The notes under the pieces were generated by a model. The model was given only the letters and a program-made list of their open reading frames with translations. It searched no databases and was not told the DNA's origin. From contig NW_004955473.1 in NCBI RefSeq assembly GCF_000276665.1, positions 4,512,608 to 4,576,607 of the forward strand: DNA of 64,000 nucleotides, read 5' to 3'. Made by a program: the position numbers and the translations under genes. Positions 1 to 10,656 of this stretch are shown piece by piece; the stretch's first letter is position 1, and the number at the start of each line of letters is the position of its first letter. The DNA is from Chinchilla lanigera. Taxonomy: Eukaryota; Chordata; Mammalia; Rodentia; Chinchillidae.

Positions 1-370
1 AACACATTTCTGCCAGTTGAAACTTGACTGTCCCATCAGTCAGCTTGAACCAAACCAGTGATACATGCATGAATGTCCCATTGTACAGCTTGTACCACTG
101 GTGGTACAAATGGATCTAATCACTTTTATTAGTCTTTTCAGTAATACAGTTAAATTAGAGTCACCTGACACCAAGACTTACTGATTAAATCAGAGCTGCC
201 TAGCAGTAAGAAATATGAATCAAGGGGCTGGGGATTTAGCTCAGCGGCAAAAGCGCCTGCCTGGCAAGCACAAGGTCGTGAGTTCGGTTCCCTGTACCGG
301 AGAAAAACCAAAAAAAAAAAAAAACCAAAAAAAACAAATATGAATCAAGGCCCCTTAGTGAACATGTTAA
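1..370 (+). mobile_element. piggyBac-like MITE, copy A (split by an ID SINE)
   Basis: The window opens inside a short non-autonomous DNA element that starts AACACATTTCTGC and ends GAACATGTTAA at 370. It matches the element at 51531-51697: both begin (TT)AACACATTTCTGC, share blocks such as GACTGTCCCA, CAGCTTGTACCA, ATGCATG and AGAGCTGCC.AGCAGT, and end GAA.(A/G)TGTTAA. The ends are inverted repeats of TTAACACATT and the edge is TTAA, the target duplicated by piggyBac-superfamily transposases. No transposase is encoded. The first TT lies just outside the window. An ID SINE sits at 226-335, so about 245 bp belong to the element. The superfamily call rests on the ends only. Confidence 0.55.
226..335 (+). 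mobile_element. ID-type SINE with 15-bp target duplication
   Basis: tRNA-Ala-derived SINE (GGCTGGGGATTTAGCTCAGCGGC ... GAGTTCGGTTCCC) with a pol III A box (TAGCTCAGCGG) and B-box-like AGTTCGGTTCC, then an A-rich tail. A perfect duplication AAATATGAATCAAGG flanks it (211-225 and 336-350). It lies inside the piggyBac-like MITE and so is younger. Confidence 0.93.
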
Positions 371-1084
371 AACCCTCAGGGAGTTTGTGGCCAGCCTTAC
401 CTTGGCTTGCTGACCAGAGCTGTCTCCCGTAGCTATCCCTCACCCAGTCACTGTGGGAACATAACACTGGGAGTCCTAAACTGAAGCCATCCCGTGGCTG
501 CTCTGAGACCCAGGTTCAAACAATCAAGCCCTCTCAGGAATGGCATCCAACCAAGCACTCTCCTCAGGGAGTATGGTGGGCACTTTGCTTGGAGTCATTC
601 ACCACCTGTTACAGCTCACTGCATCCACAGGTCCATTCCACCACTGTTTCTCCCTGAAGTTCTCTGAAGTACCCCACTTTCACTTTGTCTATAGATTCGG
701 TCTTCCTTTCTCATGAACCATGCTGTGGAGAGCTGGGGAGAAAGTGTAGACTGTCCGTTTTCTATTCTGTATTTTGTTGTCTTTTACATTTCTTTGTAGG
801 TTTTAATTTTCCTCAGTTCCTTCCTGCTTCCTGGGGATCTACTTCCTTTTTCTTTCTCCTTCCCCAAGTTGTTATTTTCTTGTGTCTGGATTCCAAATCT
901 CAGAGAGGCAGAGCTGCTGTTGCTTACCACTGTACCATTTTCCCAGAAGTCTTCTGTGCTCTACTCTGTTCCACAGGAACGTCTCTCCCTATAAAACATA
1001 CCACTTGCCTTAATTACTATAGTTTCATAATAAGTTGTGATTTCACTAAAAATAGTCTGTCTTGGGAGAGAATTGTCATCTCTC
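371..1084. other. Non-coding stretch, no gene seen
   Basis: Apparently single-copy sequence. One open frame of 135 codons on the plus strand (685-1092) has no recognisable domain and a low-complexity composition, so it is treated as chance. Confidence 0.6.
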
Positions 1085-1700
1085 ATATATAGAGATTACA
1101 ACTGATTTTCTTTTTGAATTTTTCAAGGCAGCAAAATTATATCAATAAGTTCATTTTCTTGGGTTAAAACAACTTTACATTTCTAGAATGACTCCAACTT
1201 GGTGATCATATTTTTAAATATTGCTGGTTTCAATTCACTAACTTTTTTTGAGACAGAGTCTCACTAAGTTGCCTAGGCTGGGATCAAACTTGTGATTCTC
1301 CTGCCTCAGCCATCCAGAGTGCTGGGATTACAGGCATGCACCATCATGCCTGACTTCAGTTTGCTAATATTTTGTTTAGAATTTTTGCATCAATGTTCAT
1401 AAATGAGATTGACCTGTATTTTTTCATAGCTACCTTGTTGAGTTTTGTTAGCAAGATTATGTTACCTTCCTAAAATTAGTGAGGAAGTATTCCATTTTCC
1501 TATTATCTGAATAAGTTTGTATAAATTTGGAATATTTCAATCTTGAATATTTGGTAATACTCATTGGGCCTGGGGTTTCTCTTTACCAGAGGATTTTAAT
1601 GACGGATTCAAAGTATTTAATGTTCGTAAGAAAACTCAGTTTTTCTATTCCTTCTAGAGTCAGTTGCTTGGCATCTTCTTACCTCTATGCCAGATCTCCC
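1085..1700 (-). mobile_element. Ancient LINE-1 ORF2 fragment (antisense)
   Basis: The plus strand reads as the complement of L1 ORF2 reverse-transcriptase sequence (phrases such as TTTGCTAATATTTTGTTTAG and TTTTTGCATCAATGTTCATAA are characteristic). It is badly diverged, with no open frame, and is split by a B1-type SINE at about 1240-1356. Confidence 0.7.
1240..1356 (-). mobile_element. B1-type (7SL-derived) SINE
   Basis: Complement of a B1 monomer: T-rich run, GAGACAGAGTCTCACTAAG, CTCCTGCCTCAGCC, GTGCTGGGATTACAGGCATG. It sits inside the ancient antisense L1, which resumes directly after it. Confidence 0.85.
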
Positions 1701-1829
1701 CAAACCACCTTCTACACGTGAGCTGAAACAAATTACACCATCCCTTTATTTAAAACATTTAAATGACTTTAGATTTCATTTTAAAACTAAAACAAAAAAT
1801 ACTTGCCTTGGCTCCCGTACATCGCATGA

Positions 1830-2580
1830 CGAAATTTGTGCATAACTGTCCAGCCTCATTGCTCTGTTCTCCCATTGCTCTGTCTTTGTGCTGCTCCACA
1901 ACACAGAACTAAGCTTGGTCTTGCCTCGAGGACTTGAATATGCTGTTTCCTCTCTGTAAAATGCTCTTCTCCCAATTGTAACGATGCTAGCCCCTTCTCT
2001 TTTTCCTTCTTCTTTTCCTCCCCTCCCCTTTCCCCTTCACTCAACCTCCTCTTCCTCTTTCTCCTTTTCTTTCCTTGCAGTACTGGGATTGAACCCAGCT
2101 ATATACCCAGGGCACTGTATTGTGTGAGAAAGTGATGTATGTGTATGTGTACACACATGTGGGTGTGCAAGATTTTTTGTTTGTTTGAGACAGGATCTCA
2201 AAAATTGCTAAATTGCCTGCTCTAAGATTGAACTTGTGATCCTCCTGCCCCAGCCTCCCAAAGCGCTGAGATTACAGTCATGTGCCACTACACCAAACTC
2301 TTCTTATTCTTTACATCCCTGCTTAAATGTCACCTCCCCAAAAACCTTTTTTGGCCACTCCATCAAAAGTAGGATCTTGTTTTTGCTTCCCTCATGGTCA
2401 GTCACAACTTTCACTCCTAATTGTTTCTTTCTTTAATTCATTTGTCCTCCTCTGTTTCTCTCTCCAGACTGTAATCTCTTTGAGGCATTGGTGTCAACTA
2501 TCTCATTTACTATCAGACTCCTACCACCGAGTCCAGTACTTGGAACATGGTAGACGCTCAGTATTGTTAAACAAATAATA
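1830..2580 (+). mobile_element. LINE-2 3' region, split by a composite SINE
   Basis: The segments before about 2040 and after about 2295 read as L2 3'-end sequence (TAAATGTCACCTCCCCAAAAACC, GACTGTAATCTCTTTGAGG, CAGTACTTGGAACATGGTAGACGCTCA, then an AAATAATAAATAA-like end). It is ancient and has no open frame. Confidence 0.7.
2060..2294 (-). mobile_element. Composite ID + B1 SINE (B4-like)
   Basis: Antisense order on the plus strand: an ID-like block (GTACTGGGATTGAACCCAG, about 2080-2130), a TG-rich spacer, then a B1 block (GAGACAGGATCTC ... CTGAGATTACAGTCATGTGCC, about 2185-2294). ID joined to B1 is the organisation of rodent B4-type SINEs. It interrupts an L2. Confidence 0.7.
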
Positions 2581-2925
2581 AATAAGCCTAATCAGAACTA
2601 TTCCGTGGTTGGTGATATAGCTTTGTCAGGATTCAGTGAGGATATAAGTAAACCAACCCCAACACATTAGTAGAGGCAGAGACTACAGGCAGAGAAATTT
2701 CAAGTGGATTTGATATTCAAGAACAATAAACAAACCAGAATTGAAGGGCCCTGAATGCATCTAAGGAATTTTGATTTTATACTAAAGGCAATTGAGAGCC
2801 ACTGAAAATCTGGCAGGAAAAGACAGGCTTTGATGGCTAATTAATAGGTGAGGCAGAGCTAAAATTCAAGTCCTTACCTTTGATTCCTCTATATTTAGCT
2901 CTCTAAGTGACAAGATCTGGGCTAA
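2581..2925. other. Non-coding stretch, nothing recognised
   Basis: No gene, RNA or repeat family could be identified by reading. Confidence 0.5.
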
Positions 2926-3330
2926 AACTATAGAAGCATAGTGGTTAAGATATCAGGCTCCAAACTCAGACTGCCTGTTTCGAATCTCATACCTTAACCA
3001 TTGCAGTTCTGCCACTTCTCCACTGTGTGGTCTTGAACCCAGCTGCTACATCTGTATAATGGGAATAACAAGAGTACAAAAGTCATCAGACTCTTTGGAG
3101 GATTAAATGGAATAGCGTATAAAGACTGAGTGCAGCCTGGGGATTTAGCTCAGCGGCAAAAGCGCCTGCCTGGCAAGCGCAAGGTCGTGAGTTCGGTTCC
3201 CGGTACTGGAGAAAAACCAAAAAAAAAAAAAAAGAAAAGAAAAAAAAAGACTGAGTGCAGTGTCTGGCACATAGTAAATGCTTGCTCAGTAAATGGTGGG
3301 TACTATTAACCACATGTGTCCTCTTTTGGC
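2926..3330 (+). mobile_element. MIR-type ancient SINE, split by an ID SINE
   Basis: Core phrases of MIR are present: AAGCATAGTGGTTAAGATATC, CTGTGTGGTCTTGAAC, TCTGTATAATGGGAATAA and, after the ID insertion, TGTCTGGCACATAGTAAATGC. Confidence 0.75.
3136..3245 (+). mobile_element. ID-type SINE with 15-bp target duplication
   Basis: Near-consensus ID copy, A-tailed, flanked by AAAGACTGAGTGCAG (3121-3135 and 3246-3260). It lies inside the MIR. The first bases of the element are shortened (CCTGGGG instead of GGGGCTGGGG). Confidence 0.93.
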
Positions 3331-3400
3331 AGCGTTTTCTTTCTTTTTTTTTTCTTCTCTTTTGCAATAAGCATATCTTGTGTGAAAATACTAATTTGTA

Positions 3401-3500
3401 TTTTTTTTTTTTTTTGGTTTTTCTCCGGTACCAGGAACCGAACTCACGACCTTGCACTTGCCAGGCAGGCACTTTGCCGCTGAGCTAAATCCCCAGCCCC
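3401..3500 (-). mobile_element. ID-type SINE with 16-bp target duplication
   Basis: Inverted ID copy (poly-T first, ending CCCCAGCCCC) flanked by AAAATACTAATTTGTA at 3385-3400 and 3501-3516. It faces the plus-strand copy at 3136, about 155 bp away. Confidence 0.93.
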
Positions 3501-3550
3501 AAAATACTAATTTGTAAAATTTAGATAGATTTAAAGGTGACTTTAAAAAT

Positions 3551-3700
3551 AGCATTGTTAGCTGAGTGCAGTGGTCTATGTCAATAGTCCAAGCTATTTG
3601 GAAAGTTGAGGTAGGAAGGTCACTGGGGCCTAGGAGGTTGGAGTCCACATGGGCTAGGTAGTGAGACCCTGTGTCCAAAAATAAAGGAAAGAAAGAAAGA
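3551..3700 (+). mobile_element. Diverged B1-like SINE
   Basis: GCTGAGTGCAGTGGTCTATG ... GAGGTAGGAAGGTCACTGG ... GTAGTGAGACCCTGTGTCC resembles a degraded B1 consensus followed by an A-rich end. Confidence 0.6.
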
Positions 3701-4856
3701 CACAGCCTCGATGGGCCTTCTAGGCTCACTGTTTGGATCCTGCATCTCGTTGTAAAGCTATGCTTGTGGATTCCCACCAACATAACCTCTCCCTTGTCTC
3801 TCCTGAATGCCCTCAGCTACATTAGAAATAAGTATACCCAAGTTGTATTTGGTGCCATCTTTTAAAAAAATGTTATAATCATGGGGATCCAGGATGTAAA
3901 AGACAGAAAAATTAAAGAAATCTTCATTTCAATAATAAAATTTTTGAATTTCTACACGTTTCCTAGTTAAAAGTTAAAAAGTACGCAAAGAAAGTTCTCT
4001 TGCTGAAGAATTAGCTTCAAAGAAGTTTGGATCTTCAAAAACTACTCATGTGAACAAGCTCAATTTCACACTCTGTTCTTCTCATCTTCAAGATCCAAAA
4101 AGTATATTCAACAGGAAAGAGTTATTTGGGGATAGTGCCACATCAATCTGCTTTGTGTTTCTCAAAGGTAGGTGCAGTGGGAAGAAGGCAAATAGGCTCA
4201 ACCTGAAACTGAGCTGAGCATTCTTGCTCGCCGAGCTGCAGCGCCCCTACTGGCTCACCAGGTGTATAAAACACTAAAAACAGCCCATTGTTTTCATTTC
4301 CCTTTGCCTGGGGTTGCCTGTTTCGAGAGGCCTAGATACTTTCTAAGTGGTAACTTCTTAATCTAGGACCCATGGATGAACTACAGGGAGTCTGTGCGCT
4401 CACTGTGTGCTCAGTTTGATGTGTATGTGCTTTCATCGGATTTCCAAAGGACTTTATGACTCAAAAGAAGGTACTGCTCTAAGGCATGAGGATTTATATC
4501 TATCGGTGGTATAATTATTAAGTACAAAGAACCAAAAACTTCTTGTGCTGGATTTCTGAAACCGTTATACTGAGGAGGGCTAGCATCATAGTTTAGAGAG
4601 CTGCAAAAATAGTTTAAATGGAGGGACACCAAAAGGCCTCTTGCCTCAAATAGAGGCATTGGTTTATTGGTGTGAATAAAATTTTTGCCATTAGCATAAC
4701 CCTGTAGGGTCTCCTTTGATTGGCTTAGAAAGCTTCTAGTGACTTCCATTCCCTTTAATGAGAGGCTAGGTTATTTGAATGAATCCTCCCGCCAAAAGCA
4801 ACCCAAAAAATGCTGGATAAAACACAAAAACCTTCCCTCAAAAAATATTTTCATAA
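3701..4856. other. Non-coding stretch, no gene seen
   Basis: Apparently unique sequence. A 112-codon minus frame (4411-4749) shows no domain, and no splice-site context supports an exon. A G-rich site on the minus strand near 4235-4255 resembles but does not match the CTCF core. Confidence 0.5.
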
Positions 4857-4925
4857 TTACCTGGGTGTGATGGTGCACACTTGTAATCCCATATACTCAA
4901 GAGGCTGACCCTGTCTCAAAAAAAT
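4857..4925 (+). mobile_element. B1 fragment with internal deletion
   Basis: CTGGGTGTGATGGTGCACACTTGTAATCCCA joined directly to GAGGCTGACCCTGTCTCAAAAA: the two ends of a B1 without its middle. Confidence 0.7.
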
Positions 4926-5009
4926 GTATGTGACTGAAAGATACTGTGGGGCTGGCAGGTCAAATTTTCAGGAGAAAAGCTCATCCCAGAGAAGTAAGCT
5001 AAATATCAG

Positions 5010-5360
5010 TGCCTAATGTTTCTGTCTCCCCCAAACCCATACATTGAAATCCTAACTCCCTGTGTGATGGCATTAGGAAGTGGGGCTTTGGGAAGCTAAT
5101 TGGGTCATAAGGGTGAAACTCTCAAGAATGGGATTAGTGTCCTTATAAAAGAGATCCCAGGGTACTCTCTAGCTGCCTTTCTACTACGTGAAGGTATAAA
5201 GAGAAGTTAACATTCTACAACCCTGCAAAGAGCCCTCACTAGAAGCCATTCAGGTAGCACCCTAATCTCAGACTTGTAGCCTCTGTGAACAATGAATATC
5301 TGCTGTTTAAGCCAGAGTCTATGATACTTTATTATGTAGCCCACAGTGACTGAGGGTGCA
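5010..5360 (+). mobile_element. MaLR (MLT1-like) solo LTR
   Basis: Old LTR with typical MaLR blocks: TTAGGAAGTGGGGCTTTGGG, AATGGGATTAGTGTCCTTATAAAAGAGA, AGAGCCCTCACTAGAAGCC, CTGCTGTTTAAGCCAGAGTCTATG. No internal region is attached. Confidence 0.65.
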
Positions 5361-5881
5361 CTTTCCCTGTAAGAGTAGCTGCTGGCACTACATACTTGGA
5401 GCATCAGTTCCAGAGCCTCAGCGGAAAAGAGTCAGATAAATCAGGGCTCAGGGCCCACCTAAGATAAAGAGTCTTACAAGAAACCCAGCCCACATGAAGC
5501 TGAGACTCTAAGGGGCTTAGACAGGTTTGAATGAATCACAACTAAAGTAGGTACCCTCTATTAGTCAGAGTTTGGTCAGGAACGTGTGCATCTCCATGTA
5601 CTCCAAGTACACAGGGCTTTAACACAAGAAAACAGACAACTGTGTATCTGTTGGAAGAGGCTAGTGCAGCTGCTGGCACAGTCCTCAGCTTGCAGTGACA
5701 AAACAGGTGATCCTGAAATGCTCACATGGAAACCCCTGTTAATATCAAGAAGCTCTGGGTTTCTCCCACCACATAACTTATATTTCTGACTCTCTTTCAG
5801 CAAAAAGCTCAGTTCCTAAAAACATTAACGTATTTATGTGCTTTATTCTGTGATAAATATCATATTGTTTCAAAAGTGAAA
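5361..5881. other. Non-coding stretch, nothing recognised
   Basis: No gene or repeat recognised up to the TA dinucleotide that borders the Tigger transposon. Confidence 0.5.
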
Positions 5882-6769
5882 TACAGTGGACTCTTGACTT
5901 GCAAACTCAATTCATTTGCAAGGGCTGGTTGTAACTCAGGTTGGTTGTAAATCAAGATTATTTTTCCCATAAGAAATAGTGCAAATACCCATAATGTGTT
6001 CTGAACCTCCCAAAGCACCCTTTAACTAACCGTTTCATAATAAAAAGGGGTTGTATAATGCGTGTAATTTACCAGAAACACCAATTTTCCTAGTGTCTTC
6101 ACCAAAAAGTTATAAAATGTGCCTAGTTTACCAGAAACAACAATTTCATATAATACTCACCATTCCAATTGACATCTTTGCTAGCGGGAAGGGAGGGTGA
6201 AAGGGAAAGTGGTTATTGTTTGGAAGGAGAGTCCCCTTCCATACAATCATCAGGAATCTGGCTCTCTGGTCTCCTTTTTTCTCCTTGGAAGCATCTGCTT
6301 CTGGCTCGCTACGTCTCAACCATTTCAGAACTAAAAACTGTTCTAACGTTGTCTGTTTTTGTCTTTTCTTTAACACTGTTCTGTACTATGACATGACATT
6401 GTTATTAAGCAAGTGAATGCAATGATCGACCTTTTCTCTGTCTGGGTGGGTCTTCTCTACACGTTTGTAGCTCTGTCCATTTTTTCAGGATTTCTTTTCT
6501 TTAAGAAGGAGAACTTTGCTGCACTGATTGTTGATACTCCCCCTCCTCTTTAGAAAGTTCCTCAGCTGCCATTCGCTGTTGCTCAGCCAGAAGCTACTGA
6601 CGTTCCTCTGTAGACAGTTCCTCTGAGGGTTCCTGCACCAGTTCCTCATCATCACCACTGTCTGCCTTCAAGCCCATGAACTCTGCTCTAGTGACAGTGT
6701 CATCAACCACAGGGTCAACTGAAGGCTCAGGCTCCTCTACGCAGCCTTCGAAGACTCTCTTGTATAACC

Positions 6770-7464
6770 TTAGGCCACAATTTCTTCCAGGCAGATCTCC
6801 AGAGACACTGGCCCAGGATTTCTCAACTGCACACAGGAAAGGATGTTGTAGTATTCCTTCCAGAACTCTTTAGTGGTTAAAGCTGTATCTGAGGCCATCT
6901 GGAAGCACTTCAGGAGCAGTTCCCTGGTGTAGAGCTTCTTAAAGTTAGCTATGACCTGCTGGTCCAGAGGCTGCAGTAGAGGAGTTATATTAAGTGAGAG
7001 GAACTCAACTGAAAGGCATGGGAATTCTTCAGCCAATTCTTCTTTCAAATCTCATTGGTGAGCAGGAGCACTGTCCATGATGAGGAGAGCCTTGAGCGGT
7101 AAACCTTTGTCCTCTAGCTACAGTAGGACAAAAAGACTCCCTGATCCACTCATGAAAAAGTACTCTTGTTACCCAGGTTTTTGTATTAGATCTCCACATG
7201 ACCTCTAGCCTATTCTTCATGACTTTATGTTTTCTGAATACTCTAGGGGTCTCAGAGTGATGAACCAAAGAGAGGTTTTATCTTGAGGTCACCATTCACA
7301 TTGGCACATAGCAGTAAGGTTAGCCTATCCTTCATAGGCTTATGGCCTAGCATTTTTATCTCTTCCTCAGTAATGTGCGTTCTCCTGGGCATTTTCTTCC
7401 AGAAAAGGGCAGTTTTACTACAGTTGAAAACTTGATGAGAGCAAAAGTCATTTCTCTGTGTCAT
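6770..7464 (-). pseudogene. Tigger transposase, catalytic region (broken)
   Basis: Catalytic DDE/D half of a pogo-family transposase, which would cut and rejoin the element ends. On the minus strand three frame pieces are recognisable: one with FNCSKTALFWKK and KDRLTLLLCANVNGDLK (7252-7464), one with NTKTWVTRVLFHEWI (7029-7268), and one with ITPLLQPLDQQVIANFKK (6770-7048). Between the last two, DSAPAH (7058-7075) is the conserved motif around a catalytic aspartate. The first motif has lost the usual acidic pair (FNCSKT where the family has an N-x-D-E-T pattern), and frameshifts plus stops separate the pieces, so the gene is dead. The ERV-L insertion at 7696-14955 separates this from the DNA-binding half. 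Confidence 0.88.
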
Positions 7465-7695
7465 CCTTTTGAAGTGGTGTATGTAATTTTAAGCAGCCCT
7501 TTTGTCAGCACTGGTTGATTTACCATACCTAGTTACACTATGAACCCCAATCCTCGCTTTAAAACTGTGAAACCACCCCTTATTGGCACAAAATATTTTA
7601 CCCTTATCACTTGTTGATGGATTATCCTTTATGAGATCTGCATTTATAGCCCTAGCTTTTTAACAGATTATAGATTCAGATAGGCTATAACATGC

Positions 7696-8040
7696 TGTCA
7701 GTCCACTTGGGGGGCCCAAGCGAGATTTTCACAGGTGAGGTCCCTAGGTTAAAGAACCTATGCGTGAAAGACATCAGCAATAACAGCAGGAAGCATGAAG
7801 CAGAGCAGACACAAGCTCCACCTGCATCATTATTGTGTATTTCTTATACATGTTGTTATCACCTATTTACATTCTTTCATAACAGCCTCATTGGCACATG
7901 AGTAGTTCTCCACTGCTAAGCCATGGTTATATAGTTGTGCCCTGTTGTGTACCTGCACTGACAGTGAGGTCGTCCTCAAGGCTGTTAAGAAGCATCCTTA
8001 CATGCCTCAAGCTTTGACTCTACCTGAGCAGTTCCCCACA
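7696..8040 (-). repeat. 3' LTR of the ERV-L provirus
   Basis: 345 bp, minus orientation, starting TGTGGGGAACTGCTCAGG and ending GGACTGACA (TG...CA). It aligns along its whole length with 14589-14934 (shared blocks GTATATTTCTTATACATGTT-like, CTCATTGGCACATG, TCCACTGCTAAG, CATCCTTACATGCC). Confidence 0.88.
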
Positions 8041-8068
8041 TCCCACTCCCTCAAAGGTCAGGGGAGAG

Positions 8069-9060
8069 TCATCTCTTGCAAGTGGCCCATAAAGCTGACT
8101 CCTGTGTACAAAGACCACAACAACAATACAGAGAACAACAGAACATGATCAACCCCATTGACACCAGAGCGCAGCTTATGGCTATCCAATGCAAGGTGGG
8201 TCCCAAGGATTCCCACTATTCAGTAAGGGGTCCTACTGCAAGGCCTGGATGATAGACACCTCCGCATCCATCTCTTGCAAAGTTTCCTGTACCTGTGTCT
8301 GGTGGTCAGGGATATAAATGCAACATTCTACATGTAAGAAGGCACAAGTACCTCTCTGTGCTTCAGTCAGCAAATCAAAAGCCATGTGAATTTGAAAGAA
8401 AAACCATCTTTCTCATTTGAGAAGTCTCATCCATGAGCAACACTCAAGGCCTCTGCCGTATGTTGAGCAAGGGCTTCAACTTGGAGGGCTAGGTCTATGG
8501 TCACTGCCCCTGGCAGCATCAAGGTGATCAGATAAAACCACCAGGCTGCCTGTTTAGAATAGTGCCATCTGTGATTATACAGTATCCCAATTGTGAGGTG
8601 TGTCTGTAAGGGTGGATCTGATAGTGCCCTTAACATACAGATATCCCCAGGTGCAGCGCCCTGTCCAGTGTTCAGGTAGGTATAGCCAGCCCATGGTGCC
8701 ACAAATCCATAATGCATCCACAATGGGCCAATCAATGGTAACCACACCTATAAGCTTATGGCTGTTCTGTGACTTGTTTGTGTCATTTACCAGCAATGTC
8801 TAGTTACACAGGTTAGGGGGTATCCACCCCATCATTCAGTTTCCCACTAACACTTCCACTTGTGGAATATAAAGTGGGGCTACATCCAGCAGTGTTACAA
8901 GAGTTCCTGTCATGCACTCCCAGCCACTGTAAATAACAAGTCCCAGTCCCTGTGGGGTGGATGTGCTCTTCCAGGTCAGAACCTCAATGGCCTGGCATGG
9001 TTGATCACAGGCAGAGCTGATCTGCTGTTGCTGCCACCAATCAGTCTAATTGAGCAGGGA
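8069..9060 (-). pseudogene. Retroviral envelope remnant in an ERV-L provirus
   Basis: Between integrase and the 3' LTR the minus strand holds envelope-like pieces in all three frames. 8575-8796: LWICGTMGWLYLP then HWTGRCTWGYL, like the C-terminal surface subunit of gamma-type envelopes. 8427-8747: LMLPGAVTIDLALQ, like a fusion peptide and start of the heptad region. 8320-8346: CAFLHVECC, a CX6CC motif of the transmembrane subunit. About 8101-8170: a hydrophobic segment (MGLIMFCCSLYCCCGLC), then a short basic tail and a stop at 8069-8071. The order is right for surface to transmembrane subunit, but frameshifts separate every block and no protein is possible. The region is short for a full envelope, so part of the surface subunit is probably deleted or unrecognised. 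Confidence 0.75.
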
Positions 9061-9239
9061 TGCCAATGTGATCCTCCATGGGAGGCCCTCAGCTGCCTCA
9101 GTTAGGAGTTCAGAGCACACCTAACAATGCAATTGTTGGTGTATACAAGCAAATTTGTGCCCATAGGATGATGCTGATAGAGTGGTTCATTCTGGTTGGA
9201 AGAACAGGACCGAAAGAGAAACCATTATAGGAAGATCCC

Positions 9240-10440
9240 ATCCTTCTGGGAGGATGCAGGCAACATGCTCATCCTGTGATAGGATTGTGGCTGGAATCAT
9301 CTGACCCTCAATTTAGAATACCAAACCTGGGTTCCCATTGCTGCTGGGCGTAAGGGAATTGGGGCTAAATCCACCACCCCCAGGAGGATGGACCAAGCAG
9401 TCATAACGTCACTCCTTTTCAGAATGGTGGCTCCAGCATCGGTCGGAGAACATACCAAGAACTTCAGTAGCCAAGCTGAAGTCCAGGACTGTATTTCTAC
9501 AGCACATCTAAGTCCCTCTAAGGGCTCCAAGAGGAATACCCAATTGCCTAGCAGAGGGTCTGTAGGCCAATCCCAAACCTACTGGCTGCACAAGCTCCAA
9601 CATGGGGAGGATTAAAGCCCCTTTCATCACCTTAGCACCCTGCTCCATGGGTCAAATATGCAGACTGACTACTGTGATTTTAGAAGGTGATCCAATGGGC
9701 TGTCACCCAAATGTTGGGGCTGTCATTGAGCAATTGAACCACCTGGGGTAAGGCCCATACACGCCCAGTGAACTTTGGAGCCAAATCAGCCAGTTTGGTA
9801 TTTAGGGGCCCATTGTACATCTCACTCATACCCGCGGCCTGTGGCCAGTAGGGCACATGAAAGTGCCATGTTGACATCATTGTCTCTGGCCCACTGTTAG
9901 ACTTGGACCCCTGTAAAATGAGTTCCCCTGTCAGATGCTATTCCTAGTGGTATCCTATATGCAGCAGTCAACCACTGTAAAGCCTGAATGATGTGAGCTT
10001 GGTCAGCAGAGGGCAAGGGTAGGCGAAACTTACACCTGTGACTATATCTACAGCAGTCAAAGCATATCTGTGTCCCTGTGAGAGAGGCAGGGGCCCGATA
10101 TAATCCACCTGCTATTGCTGCAGCAGGTGGGGTGCTCTTGGTATCATTCCAAGCACTGTGGGCACCCTCCTCTTCCAGGGGGCCAAATGAGCACACTAGG
10201 GACACACCTTTACTGCAGCCTTTGACTCAGCGGGAGTCAAGTCCAGGTTTCATCACTGTGCTACAGCTTGCATGGTACAGGGTCCCACACGTCCCACTTT
10301 CTTGTGGAGCCAAGGCACCACAGCAGAAAGTAACCCTCAGAGAGTGGTTACTCTCATCAAGGCATCAGCTAAGCCATTTCCCAGAGAGAGAAGGGACTTA
10401 TGTCCTCAAACATGATACACTACATGGTTAGTGTCTTGGT
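9240..10440 (-). pseudogene. ERV-L integrase (broken)
   Basis: The core is visible at 9897-10205 (ASDRGTHFTGVQV, around the second catalytic Asp) and continues in 9680-9880 (LTNTKL-like region after WPQAAGMSEMYNGPLN, with the third acidic residue altered or lost). A decayed N-terminal zinc-binding region with stops lies about 10206-10320. The C-terminal part (MGTQVWYSKLRVR) is at 9297-9530. Stops and frameshifts are numerous. I see no dUTPase motif downstream, although ERV-L elements often encode one. Confidence 0.8.
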
Positions 10441-10656
10441 CATGCTCTCATAAGGCTCATTATAGGTCAGCACCCCACAAAAGACAGTGCCGTATCTGCC
10501 AGTCCTGAGCCGCCCCAGCTGGCAGTCAGAGTGTCAACCCCTAAACATGGCCCAACTGTCCATGCACACATGTAGGGGGCCTTCTTCATGCATCACAAGT
10601 CGCCATACTGGCTGCAGTTCTACATATTGGTTTGACTTGTCTGTTCTAATTTCAAA

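Noticed and set aside
226..335. tRNA-Ala gene
   Set aside because: A/B boxes and tRNA likeness belong to the ID SINE: A-rich tail, target duplication and eight copies; no full cloverleaf.
685..1092. 135-codon plus-strand open frame
   Set aside because: Cys/Phe/Ser-rich chance-like composition, no domain, no start or splice context.
4235..4255. CTCF-like GCGCCCCTACTGG
   Set aside because: One base short in the G run relative to the CTCF core, so a weaker match than 49685-49701.
4411..4749. 112-codon minus-strand frame as a small gene
   Set aside because: No recognisable homology or exon signals; chance frames of this size are expected in 64 kb.
7692..8148. Plus-strand frames over the 3' LTR as coding
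   Set aside because: They are antisense shadows of the LTR and the env tail.
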